Below are positions 30,120 through 41,600 of a DNA stretch of 64,000 nt, one piece after another; the first letter of the stretch is position 1; each line of letters begins with the position of its first letter. The stretch comes from Zoroaster sp. YZ-2022 (Eukaryota; Echinodermata; Asteroidea; Forcipulatida; Zoroasteridae). The stretch is from positions 43,625,973-43,689,972 of the forward strand of contig CM055822.1 in assembly GCA_029582265.1 (NCBI GenBank). The letters run 5' to 3'. The notes below the pieces were generated by a model. The model made no database searches. It saw nothing but the letters and a program-made list of their open reading frames with translations, and had not been told where the DNA came from. Position numbers and translations under genes: made by a program.

Positions 30120-31364
30120 AACCCATGAGGTCAAACGATTTTTAGGAAATTTTCACCGAGACAATCAAAAGTGAAGTGGAAACAATGTTGAAAATGAACA
30201 TTATCGAAAAAAACGATTCCCTTACGCGTCGCCGATTGTGTTAGTCAAAAAACCCAATGGAAGTAACCGCTTTTGTATTGATTTTCGTAAGCTCAACAAA
30301 CTCACAGTGTTCGATGCCGAACCCATACCTAATCCAGACGAAATTTTTTCCAAACTCGCCAAAGATCACTGCTTTTCCAAAATAGCCCTAAGTAAAGGTT
30401 ACTGGCAAATTCCAATGCAGTCAGAAGCAAAACCCAAAACTGCATTCATTACCCCAGTGGGTTTATATCAATTCAAAGTTATGCCTTTTGGACTTATAAA
30501 TGCGCCAGCGACATTCAGTCGTATAATGAGAAATTTGCTAGAACACCTTAATCATGTTGATAATTATATCGACAATATTCTTATCCACACTCAGTCCTGG
30601 GAGGAACACCTTGACATAATCACTAAACTTATGCATAGACTAAGACTGTCTGGTTTTACAGCAAAACCAAGCAAATGCTCCATTGGGAAAACAAAATATT
30701 GAATTCCTTGGACATGTTATTGGTCAGGGCAAGTTGTCACCACAGTTGAATAAAGTAGATCAAATCAAAAATGCACCAGCACCAAAGACGAAAAAGCAAC
30801 TTCGGTCTTTTTTGAGCCTATCAGGTTATTATCGGAAATTTGTTCCAAATTATGCAGCGATTGCTGCCCCACTCACCGACAAGACGAAAAACAAAGAGCC
30901 GAATAAAATCGTATGGGGAGATTGCCAACAATTAGCCTTTGACGCGTTGAAACAGACTTTAGTATCTTCTCCAATCTTACAACTTCCTAATCTCAACAAA
31001 CCATTCATCGTTCGAACAGATGCTTCCGAGTTAGGCATATGTGCCATCTTGTTACAAGATTATGATGGTAATAAGTTTCCTGTCGCGTATGATAGCCGCA
31101 AGTTGTTACCTCGTGAATGCAAATACAAATAGAGAAAGAATGCCTTGCATTAGTATGGGGAGTCCAAAAGTTTCAACAATACATCTACGGTAAATCCTTC
31201 AATGCAGATACAGATCACCAGCCATTAGCATACATGCAAAAAGCCAAAGTTATGAACTCAAGAATTATGAGATGGGTCCTAGCCCTACAACCCTACTCTA
31301 TTCACATTGTTGCTATTAAGGATCTGAAAACATCGGAGCTGACTATCTGACTCGTGTACAGTGA
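30120..31364 (+). pseudogene. pol: gypsy reverse transcriptase and RNase H
   Basis: RT blocks in order: VLVKKPNGSNRFCIDFRKLN, ALSKGYWQIPM, TAFITPVGLYQFKVMPFGL, then the palm motif as NYIDNILIHTQSW. The canonical Y-x-D-D is Y-I-D-N, so the catalytic Asp pair is lost. A shift near 30690 leads to EFLGHVIGQG and LRSFLSLSGYYRKF; RNase H follows (FIVRTDASELGI, and ADTDHQPLAYMQ after a second shift near 31125). The end of the protein lies near 31364 in a third frame. No active enzyme is predicted. Confidence 0.85.
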
Positions 31365-31404
31365 AACATAGGTTGTTTATACAGAAAATGTGATACATTT
31401 GTCT

Positions 31405-31755
31405 TTCAAAGAAAGGAGTGAATTGTCATATGTTTACTATTTATGGTCCAGCCATCTAGATAACAGTTGTAAGTACACTGTCCCTCCCAATCAGTGGTCT
31501 GATTTAAAATTGAATACCCCTATTTAGAAAATAGATTTGGCCATGAGTTTCTTTACCAACTTTGTATTGTATCGAGTTATGAACCCCACTCTTTTGTTAA
31601 GTTTTCTTTTGTTAATTATAGGCACCAATGGTATAGAAGTTAGGAAAGCTAGGGTCACCCCAGTATATTTAAATTTAGTAGGGATACTGATGTTGATAAC
31701 AATAAAACATAAGTGAAGGAAATGCTGTGTGCCTATCTCGTTCTTTGTAATGTAA
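31405..31755 (+). repeat. Possible polypurine tract and right LTR
   Basis: 'aaagaaaggagtgaat' (about 31407-31422) looks like a polypurine tract. The next bases, 'tgtcatatgtttac', could begin an LTR, with TATA-like 'agtatatttaaa' near 31662 and 'caataaaac' near 31699, ending near 'gttctttgta' (31750). It does not match the left terminal repeat by eye except weakly around 'gatactgat', so the two ends may come from different elements. Confidence 0.4.
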
Positions 31756-32638
31756 AGTTTATAGATTAAGATTATTGATTTCAGTTCGATTACATTGAAG
31801 AGTGAGTGAAAATCGAAAGTGGTTTGAGAAGTAAGAGTGGGTGAAATAGGGAGAACGGAAAAAGATCAGTGAGAGAAAGACGTGTTTTGAAGTGTGCTGC
31901 AAGTACGATCCTAAGCCTACAAACCCCAAACTAAACGGCCATTTGCCAAATCCTTGTGACACGATATCGGGTGCCACACACGGCACATTTCCCCCAGTCT
32001 CGGCTAATCAGAGCCGAGAAGAGGCCCAAACAGGGTTCGTCGTTGTTGAGACGGTTGGCATCAACACAGTACTCACCTCTGAAATCCCACAGAAGAAACC
32101 GTAAGTGTCGTATTAAATTATTATCAGCAACTCGTCATTTATATTATAGCAGTAACATTTATAAAATGGGTACCGTGTTAAGGAAACTATCTTGAATAAG
32201 AAGCTTGGTGTTAAACAAAAATTACTTCTTTTTTGGTCGAGATATTTCAAGAAAGGAAAGCAGTTTTGTATATAAAATCCATGTAAATATTTAATTTCGT
32301 CAAGTTATATGATGAAACGCATTACTTTTAAGTTTGTTTTGGCTATTGCTTTATCTTTTATAATAGATGGCCTAATATACATGAACATCTTCAGTGTCCC
32401 CCCCCCCCCAAAGTCACCAAAGAATCCTTGCCGACGTCATAAGCTGTCCGTCATACGGCACCTACCTTGAATAAGGAGCGATAAGTCCATAGGAGTATCC
32501 GCACCAGCCGCGTTTACAAGGCATACCAACTTATTGGCAGAAAACGGACATGATCAGACATAATGGTGGAGGGTCTCCTAGGGAATATTTAATAAACTAA
32601 GGTTTTGTTTATCATGAACTATTTTATATTTAAGATAT
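31756..32638. other. Non-coding interior next to the right inverted repeat
   Basis: No coding domain seen; short frames at 31892-32195 are unsupported. It contains a C-run (32400-32409) and 'cataatggtggagggtctcc' near 32560, whose origin I cannot place. Confidence 0.4.
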
Positions 32639-32891
32639 ATTATCAGTATCACCTGACTGATTTTGGTATGATCAGTGTGTACATATAATGTAATTCTCTC
32701 AAGCCGGCATCGAATATTAGGTTTCATTGTTCTACAAATATGTTGTAAATATAAACTTAATCAAATCATTTGTAAATATCAATTTATTAAAATGCTTTGT
32801 AAATATAAATTTAATAAAATACCTTGTTTTGTTTAAGAAACTGAATTGTTTTGTCCCCGTCCCTTATTCAACGGACATTGTCATTCTTAGA

Positions 32892-34612
32892 CCTGGCACC
32901 GAGTAACTTTGATCACGGTGAACAACTTGGTCAATGACGTTTTTTAATTAATCTGTTCGTCACGACTTTAGCATAGATCTTGTAATCCGTGTTCAGTAAA
33001 GATACAGGGCGCCAGTTTGCTATATCGAGGAGGTCCCCCTTTTTTGGGAAAAAGTGTAATTATGGCGCTCCTGCAGAAAACCGGTAGAGAGCCAGAGAGA
33101 ATCGAATTGTTAAAAACAGACAAGATATCATTTTTGAGGGCTGGCCAGAAAAACTGGTAAAATTCCGACGTTAAGCCGTCCGGGAGATTTGTTGCGGCTG
33201 AGTTGTTTAACAGAGACGTCTAATTCCTCGATTGTGAACGGCCTGTCGCAGTCCTCCGCGTCACAGGGACTGACAGTGGGGATGTTTTGAAGTAGGCGCT
33301 CGCCAGCCCCCCCCCCCCCCCTTCGGTATCGACTCGTCTGTAAAGGCTCTCTTCTAAAATTGCGGATACGGGAATTGATTTCACTCAGATTGTCAGTGAC
33401 AGTTCTGGAAGGGAGCCGAATTTTAGAAAGGTGTTTACCCATGGATGACGATTTTTTTATACCGAAGAAGAAACTGGACGAGGCATCCACTTCATTGGTA
33501 TACATGAAGCACGCTAGGATGAGGGCACCCCGGGCTTCCTGATCGTATAATGATCTCAGAGCGTTTCGTTGTTCTCTGAGAACCTGCTGAGTGTCAGGAT
33601 ACAGGTCTGGCGAGGACAGAAGCAGCTCGATGTCGGCATTTTTTGAGCCAAACATCTGAGAGAGACTTTTGATGTGACATTTGCCAACATCCCACCAAGT
33701 GCAAACATTACCGTAATTGGGCTTTTGAGACTGCCATTGCTTGAGAAAAAGAACAATGCTGTTGGTGTATTCTCTATTTGCCAGTGCGAACTCCCTCTTC
33801 TTGTGGAAGACGCGATTTTAAAGTTGAGGAAGACGGCACTGTGGTCGGAAATGGCACATGGTAAAAATGTTGCAGGAAAAAACAGAAGGCAGAAGAGAGT
33901 TGGAAATGAGGATTTTGTCCAGTCTGGCTTTAGATATTGAACCCTTAGCAGGATTATTTTGGAACCAGGTATATTCGCACTTAGTGGGATTTTTTCTCGG
34001 AGGGTTTCGCTTGGGAGTGGGGGATTTGGAGGTGGATGGGGAGTCGGATGAGCGTGTTCTTTTCGGGGTGTTTGAGGGCTTGGAGTTTTTGGCAGGGTGT
34101 TTGAGATCAGATTTATTTTTGGAGTGTATGAACATTGGTTTTGGATTCAGAGGGTTGTTGTCCTCAGCCGAGAGACGGTGCTTTCTTTGAAGGCTTTACT
34201 TAGGTGACCAATTTCACCACAATTGAAGCACTTTGCCGACTCAGTAGAGATGAATACCTGGTAGTTCACGCCGTTATTGGACAAATTAATATGGCCTGGA
34301 AGAGTTTTATTAGGGTTAATGAGGACATAGGCTTGTCTCCTGAAAGACATAACATGAGGAAAGTGAATGGGACGGATCGGGGACACCAGTTATGCAAAAA
34401 TCAGAAATATTACTCACAAGAACGGTGTTGGGGATTTCTGGATAGGTATTCGAAAAAACAATACGAGTGGAGGGTCTCACAAGCGTGATTTCAATATACT
34501 CGTTGTCGTGTTCGAAGCCATGCAGGATGGCGTGATCCACGTCAGCACGAGTATTCAGATGCACAGCAATGCGGCTGTTAGAAATGCGGGAGGCCGAGAC
34601 AATGTGAAAACT
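32892..34612 (-). mobile_element. Tx1/L1-type LINE, 5' half (ORF1 knuckle, EN tail, RT start)
   Basis: Upstream half of the LINE at 25120-27021. In minus-strand order: ORF1 remnant KSFHIVSASRISNSRIAVHL (34610), ORF1 zinc knuckle CFNCGEIGHLSKAF with its last Cys replaced by Phe (about 34230), a Ser/Pro/Lys-rich tail, then endonuclease C-terminus CEYTWFQNNPAKGSISKARLDKI (about 34000). The linker to RT has FFFGIKKSSSMGKHLSKIRL and FTIEELDVSVKQLSRNKSPG, reaching VPG at the insertion point. Most of the endonuclease is deleted between the ORF1 tail and CEYTWF. Multiple frameshifts. Confidence 0.8.
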
Positions 34613-37600
34613 TTTCAAGTGATTACTTTATTGTCACAAGAAAAACTATGTACAGGGAGTAATTACAAATTTAAAAACTAAATAACAAAGGTAGTATTAA
34701 TGTATGAAATAGTAAGCAAAACTTTACAATTCAATGAACAAGCAAAAGACTATGATATATGTGATGGTGATCTATAAATCAAAAGTAAGTAACCACCTGG
34801 TATTGGTCATGACCCACCAGGACGGGCAACTACCAAACTCAGGGGACCGTTAGAAGAAGGGAGGACGATACAAAACTAGTCAGAAAAAAACAAAGATAAT
34901 TTATACAACGAAAGCTAAAGTAATTAGATAAACTATTTAATTTTGTTGTCGATAATTTCTAAGATAGTACTATTAGGACACCATTTCTGGGCAAAGAGGG
35001 GAAGATTGTTGCAGAGGGTGGAGTAGTGAAATTCAAATGTGATTTTAGTTTTGATACGACGTTTCCATACGATGACGGAGTCGACAGACTCGTGATTGGA
35101 ATACGTTATAAAACACCAACAGTGATCGAAAGTCAGTTTTATATCAGGAAAGAGTTTATTGAGGAGGTCGAGGGAGGTCTGGATGGCTGGACACGTGATA
35201 AAGAGGTGCAGAAGTGTTCCCCTTTCCCCACAGCAGCCGCAGTATGGAGAGTATGAAGGATCGATGTGATGTAGAACTGTCAGAGATGGAATAACTTTGT
35301 GGAGTAAACGAAACTGTATGTCGCCTTCCTTTTTGGATGTTGGAAGGCGGTAAATTTCTTTCCATGTGATGGTAGGCATAGGTTCTGGAAAGATGTCTTG
35401 CCAACGAGGTTGTTGAGATACTGGCAAGGAGTTCAGTTCGAAATTGAATATTCTGTACATGTAGTTTGAAGGAGCCGTGTTGCCGTTGATGTCTGAGGGT
35501 ATTATGAAGTCCGGGAAAGGGTCTGGAAAAGCGGGGAAGCCGTCTGACGGAGCTCGGTGGGAAGAAACTAAACCATGAATGTTGAACGAAAGTGGCATGA
35601 GTTGTTGAAGACGCTGTTGAATTTTGTTGAGGTCTGATTGAAAAGATCTGAGTGACACTCGACGTGACACTGGCATTTTGTGTTTCTCCTCCAGTTGTTC
35701 GGCGAGTAGCCATTCTCCTGTAGAAAGCTTTATTAAATGTCCGATTAATGTTATACCGTGTGCGAACAGTCGAGGAGAGAGGTGCGTTACATCATGGATG
35801 TCGGTGTCCTGGATAAGATAACTATTTAAAGGTAAGTTACAAAGAAATTCAAAAGAAGCGGGTGGTGTGACGAGGTGAGCTTTGGAAATTGTCCACGCTT
35901 GTAGAATTCACAATAAAAGGTAGGAATATTTGTACACTTTTGAGATTGATTGTTGTAAGAAAGAGCTGGAAGTCTTGGTTTAGGTTCCCATATTTATGAA
36001 GGAAAAAGGAGAACATTTGGTAAGCAGAGTGGGTGTGTCTGTTGAGAAAGCGTTGGAGAATGGAAAACCTGAAAGTGTTGACTCGGGCTTTAAGGGATAT
36101 TAAACCAAGACCTCCCTTATCCGTAGGCAGAATTTTTTTTTTTTTTGAGCCAGTATTTTTTATCTGACCAGAAATAGTTTATTATGGTTTCTTGGATTTG
36201 ATCAAGGATGTGCTGTGGGGGAGAAAGAACAGCTAGACAGTGAAAAAGGCGGGAGGATGCTAATTGGTTTGCTATGATGATGAGCCTTTAAAGGATAGGG
36301 TTTCTGAAAGTCCCTTCTGCTGCGCAAAGGTTTTCTGAAGTTTTGTTTTGCAGGTCTGCCAATTTTGTTGTATGTAACGGTTGTTGTTTCCCAGATGAAC
36401 TCCAAGGAACTTAAGCACTTCGTTATTCCAATTAAAATTTAATGGACAGTCACTTCGGGAAGTCCACGCTCCGACCCATAACCCTTGGCATTTGTGGGGA
36501 TTTAGGCATGAGGAAGAGGCTTGGCTGTAGAGATTATATACTTTATGGAATATGTCAAAACCTTGATATAAGGTGATAAAGATGGAAATGTCGTCTGTAT
36601 AGGCAGAGACTGTAAGAACACTGTTACTGTTTGGTAGTGGAAGACCGTGGTTGTGGAGTTGGTTTCTGAGAGAATAGAGTATAACAGTTTTGATAGAGGG
36701 CATCCATGACGGATACCATTCTGAAAGGAAAAGGGAGAGGTAGGTGAGGCGGAAACTTTGATAAGTGTCTCTGTGTTTGTGTATAGGACTCGTACAAAGA
36801 TGATGAAGCGATCGCCGAATCCCATTTGAAGAGGTAGTCGTGATATATATTGTCGAAGTCTTTCTTTTGATCAAGATTACATATTGCGAGAGCGATGTCA
36901 ATGGTATTGGCATACATTATGGTATCTCGAATGAGGCTAACGTTATCATAGATAGACCGCTCTGGGACACAGTAGCTTTGGTCTTGATGAACGACGTCTG
37001 TTATGACTGTTTTGAGCCTATTGGCTAAAGGCTTGGCAAAAATGTTGTAGTCTGTGTTAAGAAGTGAGATTGTTGGGCGCCAGTTGGCAATGTCTAGAAA
37101 TTCTCCCTGTTTGGGGAGGAGAGAAAGAACAGCTCTTCTGCAGGAGAGAGGAAGACATTGTGTAGAAATAGAATCGATGAGAACAGAGAGAAGGTCGTGT
37201 TTAAGAATGGACCAGAAACACTGATATAATTCAGAGGAGTTTTAGCCGTGCCGAGCTGTTTCATGACGACGTCGAGCTCGTCTAGAGAAAACTCTCGGTC
37301 TAGGTTGTCAGCGTCACTTCGATCTAGTTTTGGGAGGCCTTTGAGGATGGTATTTTGGGCTAATTCGGAGGTGGGGGCAGATGAGTAAAGATCTTTGTAG
37401 AAGTATTTTACGTGGGGCTTGATTTCATTTGGGTTTTCGGTGATACGTGCTGTTGGGAGGCATATGCGACTGAGATTGTTTTTGGTGGATTTTTTTTTCG
37501 AGATTAAAGAAGTAGGAGGAGGACGTGTCGATTTCGTTATAAAATTTTAATCTAGAGCGAATGAGTGCTCCTTCGGCTTCCTTCTTATAAAGATTATTGG

Positions 37601-37690
37601 GGTCATATTAATTTTGATCATTTAGAACTTTGGTCATTTCAGGCGAAAGATGTGGGATGGATTGCAAATGGTCAATATCATTTTGAAGAT
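34613..37690 (-). mobile_element. Second Tx1/L1-type LINE, 5'-truncated
   Basis: The 3' end at 34613 ('caataaagtaatcacttgaa' on minus) abuts ORF1 of the neighbouring copy. Coding remnants in order from about 37690: FFNLEKKSTKNNLSRICLP, FSLDELDVVMKQLGTAKTP, NGIRHGCPLS, palm AYTDDISIF (A-x-D-D region; canonical YADD read as YTDD), KFLGVHLGNNNRYIQQNW, then an intact 247-codon C-terminal frame (35673-34933) with YCGCCGERGTLLHLFITCPA. Several frameshifts in the first half. The copies differ enough to be separate insertions. Confidence 0.8.
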
Positions 37691-38559
37691 TGACGATTTT
37701 TTGTTTTTGTTCTTTGTATTTTGTTTATATTTATATATATATATTTTTTTAAAGCTGTACGATTTAATAATAATAATAATAATGAACATTTGTAATGCGC
37801 CGGTATCCGTCAAAAGAGACGCTCATGGCGCAGTGACACATCAGTGTAAACAATAAAACAAAATACATGGTAAGAACAATGCAATATAAAATTACAAGGT
37901 ACAATGATTGTAAAAAGGCTGACTGGCCCTGGTCAGGATGTGCTAGGCAAAGACGATGTTCTGACAAGGAAAAACCCTGCATACTCAACCATGCAAACAA
38001 GGTTGATTTGCCAAAAAATATAAACACCGTAGCGATACTCTCAGTACCGAATTGTTTTGACATAAACAACCGCTGATGACCACATTGTTTGACCACTCAA
38101 GCGTGAAGCACATATTCTTACACAACAGAAAGCTTGTGTTCAAAGGCCAATTTTACAAACTCTATTATCACCTTGAAGATATCGTTTTACAGCAAAATAA
38201 ATAATGAAAAATATCTTACTTATTGAATTCCATTTCATAAAATCCCAAAAACATTAAGATCGGTCAATAAATGTCCAAGTTCTCGGTCTTTGTTTCCTCG
38301 GTGTGATCTGTAAACTCAAACACTTTTTTGTACACAAACACATGGCGCTCCGTAGGTGTTTGGCATTTCGGATCTTTTCACTCCAGTTTGAAGGGATTGC
38401 ATAATAGCAACCTTATTTTATTTCACCATCAATGGAAAGATCCGATCTTGCTCTTTCCAACCATTGTAAGCTTGGGTATGGAGGGTAAACATGGACAAAA
38501 CTACAGCTTTATAACAAATGGCCTTTGTGCTCAGGCTTGAGTGCTTTTTTGTGTGAAAG
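37691..38559. repeat. AT-rich spacer with (TAA)n-associated repeat
   Basis: 'ttatatttatatatatatat' lies near 37724-37743. Then (taa)5 at 37767-37783 is followed by 'cgccggtatccgtcaaaaga' and 'tcatggcgcagtg', an imperfect stem typical of dispersed repeats with TAA tails. From about 38110 to 38559 nothing is recognised. Confidence 0.4.
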
Positions 38560-38684
38560 CTTGGTCGACTAAAGTCGCCTATGGTAAGGAAGAGGGGGTA
38601 TGAGTGCAGTCGACTAAAGTCGCCTATGGTAAGGAAAGGTATAAATACATCATCATAAAAAGTCAATAGTTAAACATAAGTAAA
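38560..38684 (-). repeat. CR1-type LINE 3' tail with 27-bp direct repeats
   Basis: 'gtcgactaaagtcgcctatg' with following 'gtaaggaa' occurs twice, at about 38569-38596 and 38611-38638. It sits just downstream of the ORF stop on the minus strand; short tandem 3' tails are normal for CR1-group LINEs. Confidence 0.6.
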
Positions 38685-41600
38685 TTATACATTAATTTTC
38701 ATCGAAGGAGTTTTGAGAGCAGTTTTAAATGAAGCAAGAGATGGAGATTGTTTGACATGCTCAGGTAAATCATTCCACAAAGAAGGAGCAGCAGCAGCAA
38801 AAGAACGTTTTCCCCAGGATCTCTTTGTCAATTTCTTACTCAGAAGAAGTTTATGATGTGATCTCATGAAATCACGATTTGAGTGATACGGTTGAAGTAA
38901 TTCTGATAAATATGACGATGACATATCAATGGAAGAGCGGTAAACATACATTAAGATTTTGAAAACAATCCTGTCCTTAATCGGGAGCCAATGAATATCT
39001 CGCAATATTGGTGTAATGTGTTCTCTTGGTTTAGTCCGGGTTACAATTCTAGCAGCTATGTTTTGAAGACGGGACAGACGATAAATTTGTGTATCTGGTA
39101 GACCATATAAAAGTGAATTGCCCATGTCCAGGCGGGAGGTGACATACGCATGTACAAGTTGTTCCGTAGCCTCTTGAGAGATGTATTTTCTGATGAGGCC
39201 GATGTTGCGCAGATGAAATGAGGAACATTTAGAAATTGAAGAAATATGACCATTAAGTGACTTGTCACAATCGAATATAGCGCCCAAATTGCGAACTCTA
39301 GTAGATGTAGATATCTTGGAGGTGCCAATACGTAGATGAGGAATGTTTACTTTTTCACGCTGCTGTTTTGATCCAAATATAATAAACTCAGACTTGTCAT
39401 CATTTAATTTTAAGAAATTAGAAGACATCCAGTTACGAATTTCATCAATACATGATTCAAGTCGACGTATAGCAGTGTCAGCTTCAATTTGATCAGGGTT
39501 AAATGAGATGTATATTTGTGTGTCATCAGCATAAAAATGGTATGGCAGATTATGTTTCCGAATGATTTTCCCAAGGGGACCAGTGTAGATAGAAAATAGT
39601 ACAGGTCCAAGAATAGACCCTTGTGGCATACCGAAGAGCAGCATGGTAAGTACTGAACATTTGTTTTTAATTTGAACACACTGTGATCTGTCGGTGAGAT
39701 ACGACTCAAACCATTTCAGAACTATTCCATCAATACCAAATGATCGAAGTCGTTGCAATAGAATACAGTGGTCGACAGTATCAAAAGCAGCTGACAGATC
39801 GAGGTGTACCAACGCAACAAGTCTACCATTATCCATAGCGGTAAGTACATCATTTTTTAATCGAAGTAGAGCAGTTTTAATACTGTGGTTGGCACGGTAG
39901 GCAGACTGGCAATTATCAAGAAGGTTGTTGCTTTGAAGAAATGGAGAGACTCTAGCAAGTACAACACGTTCAAGTAGCTTTGAAAGGAAGGTAAGGTTAG
40001 AGATTGGGCGATAGTTTTTCAAAGTGTCGGTGTCAAGAGTAGGTTTCTTTAGAAGTGGTCGTACAATTGCAGATTTTATGGATGATGGTACAATATGAGT
40101 TATAAAAGGTACTATTGTATCTGCACAATCTTTCAATAAAGTTGTTGGTATCGGATCAAGAACATAGGTTTTAGTTGGAGATTGTAGAAGAATCCGGCAT
40201 ATTTCATCTGCAGTTGCAGGTTCAAAATGTAGAAGCTTTGGATGCGAACAATTATCTATTCCAACACTGATGGGCACATGAGAAGGAAAAGCATCACGGA
40301 TGTTTTTAATTTTATCATGGAAGAATGTGGAAAATTTGTCAGCAAGCTCTTCTTCTGAAACACAGGCAGGGAGTGGGGAGGTTCTTTTATGGTGAAGAAG
40401 TTGATCCACCACTTGAAAAAGTTGCTTTTGGTTAGATGAGCAATCCTTTATCAGTGTAGAGTAATGATTCTGTTTAGCTTTGCGAATGAGCTTGTTGACA
40501 AGAGTCCGTTGGTCACGATACAGCTGGCGGTCGACTTCAAGACCGGAAGTACGCCATTTATGCTCTCGTCGACGACGCTCACATTTTGCATTAGTGATTT
40601 CTTGATTATACCAAGGTGTGTTTGGTCGTATACGAATTGTTCGCTTTTTGGACGGTGCATGGTTATCGAAAATAGATGTAAGAACTGTGTTGTAATTCTG
40701 AATATTTTTACAGATGTTAGTGCTATCTAAGTTCAGGAACAAATCAGAATTGTTAATGTCAACACAAAAAGAAGCAATATCAATATTTTTCACATTTCTT
40801 GTTGTTATAATGTTTGTAGGAACTTTTGGTTTCTGAATGGCAAGATTGCAGGTGATGGCATAATAATCAGAAAGCCCTTCTTGTACAGATATATTTGAAA
40901 TGGGAAGATCATCAGAGGAACGAGTAATTAACTGGTGAAGTCCAATAGATGATAACAAATCCTTAAACCGGGTAGCATCAGAGTCAGCGGGGTTGTCAAC
41001 ATGAATATTAAAATCGCCTGCAATGATGAGTTTAGATCGGTTCAGAATATAAGAGTCAACAAGGTCGTTAAATTCACACAGAAATTGACTAAATGTATAT
41101 GCAGTTTTTGGTGGTTTGTATACAATGATGAGAGAGATTGAAGTAGAAGAGGATGATAACTCAAGTTCAAGAGATTCAAATGACTGAAATTTCCTTTGGT
41201 TGGTAACTTTAACTGGCAGTCCAGACTTTGACAGAAATGCTACACCACCACCTTTTCTATTAAGGCGGGGTACATGATGAAAAACGTATCCACTAGGAGT
41301 AATATCACCAATAACAGTCAGGTCGTCAGGGCGGAGCCATGATTCACATATCGCAACTGCATCAACATTATTCTCAAGAACAAGATCAAGAAGTTCGACA
41401 GTTTTATTCCGCACAGACTGTGTATTGAGCAGGCAAAATTTAACTTGTTGCTGGATATATCCATGGTGAGCAGTGGTTTGGTCTGTACTTTCAGTAGGCT
41501 TAGTATTCAAGTTGGAGTTATGACTTCCAACTTGGTTTAATATAGGTTTGGATCTATTAGTAGGTTGATTTTTCTTTTGTCCGTGTTTTTTCATTCCAGC

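Larger units (their letters stand above)
27022..32891. mobile_element. 5.87-kb insertion with ~255-bp terminal inverted repeats, carrying a gypsy element
   Basis: Ends are inverted copies: 27022-27280 ('tgtaagaatgacaatgtcc' onward) and 32639-32891. Each arm includes 'gttgaataagggacgggga', a 27-bp tandem 'tttatatttacaaa' motif and 'cgatgccggcttga'. A 5-bp direct repeat cctgg (27017-27021; 32892-32896) flanks it, and removing it restores the reading of the Tx1 LINE (VPG|RSIF), so it is a genuine insertion. Inside is a Ty3/gypsy gag-pol on the plus strand. Gypsy LTRs should be DIRECT repeats, so inverted ends are unusual: gypsy inside a TIR transposon, or a retroelement with one LTR inverted. 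Confidence 0.85.

Noticed and set aside
27022..32891. DIRS-type retroelement (inverted terminal repeats)
   Set aside because: No tyrosine recombinase found; the pol domains are Ty3/gypsy-like with protease and integrase, and a 5-bp target duplication is present, which DIRS elements lack.
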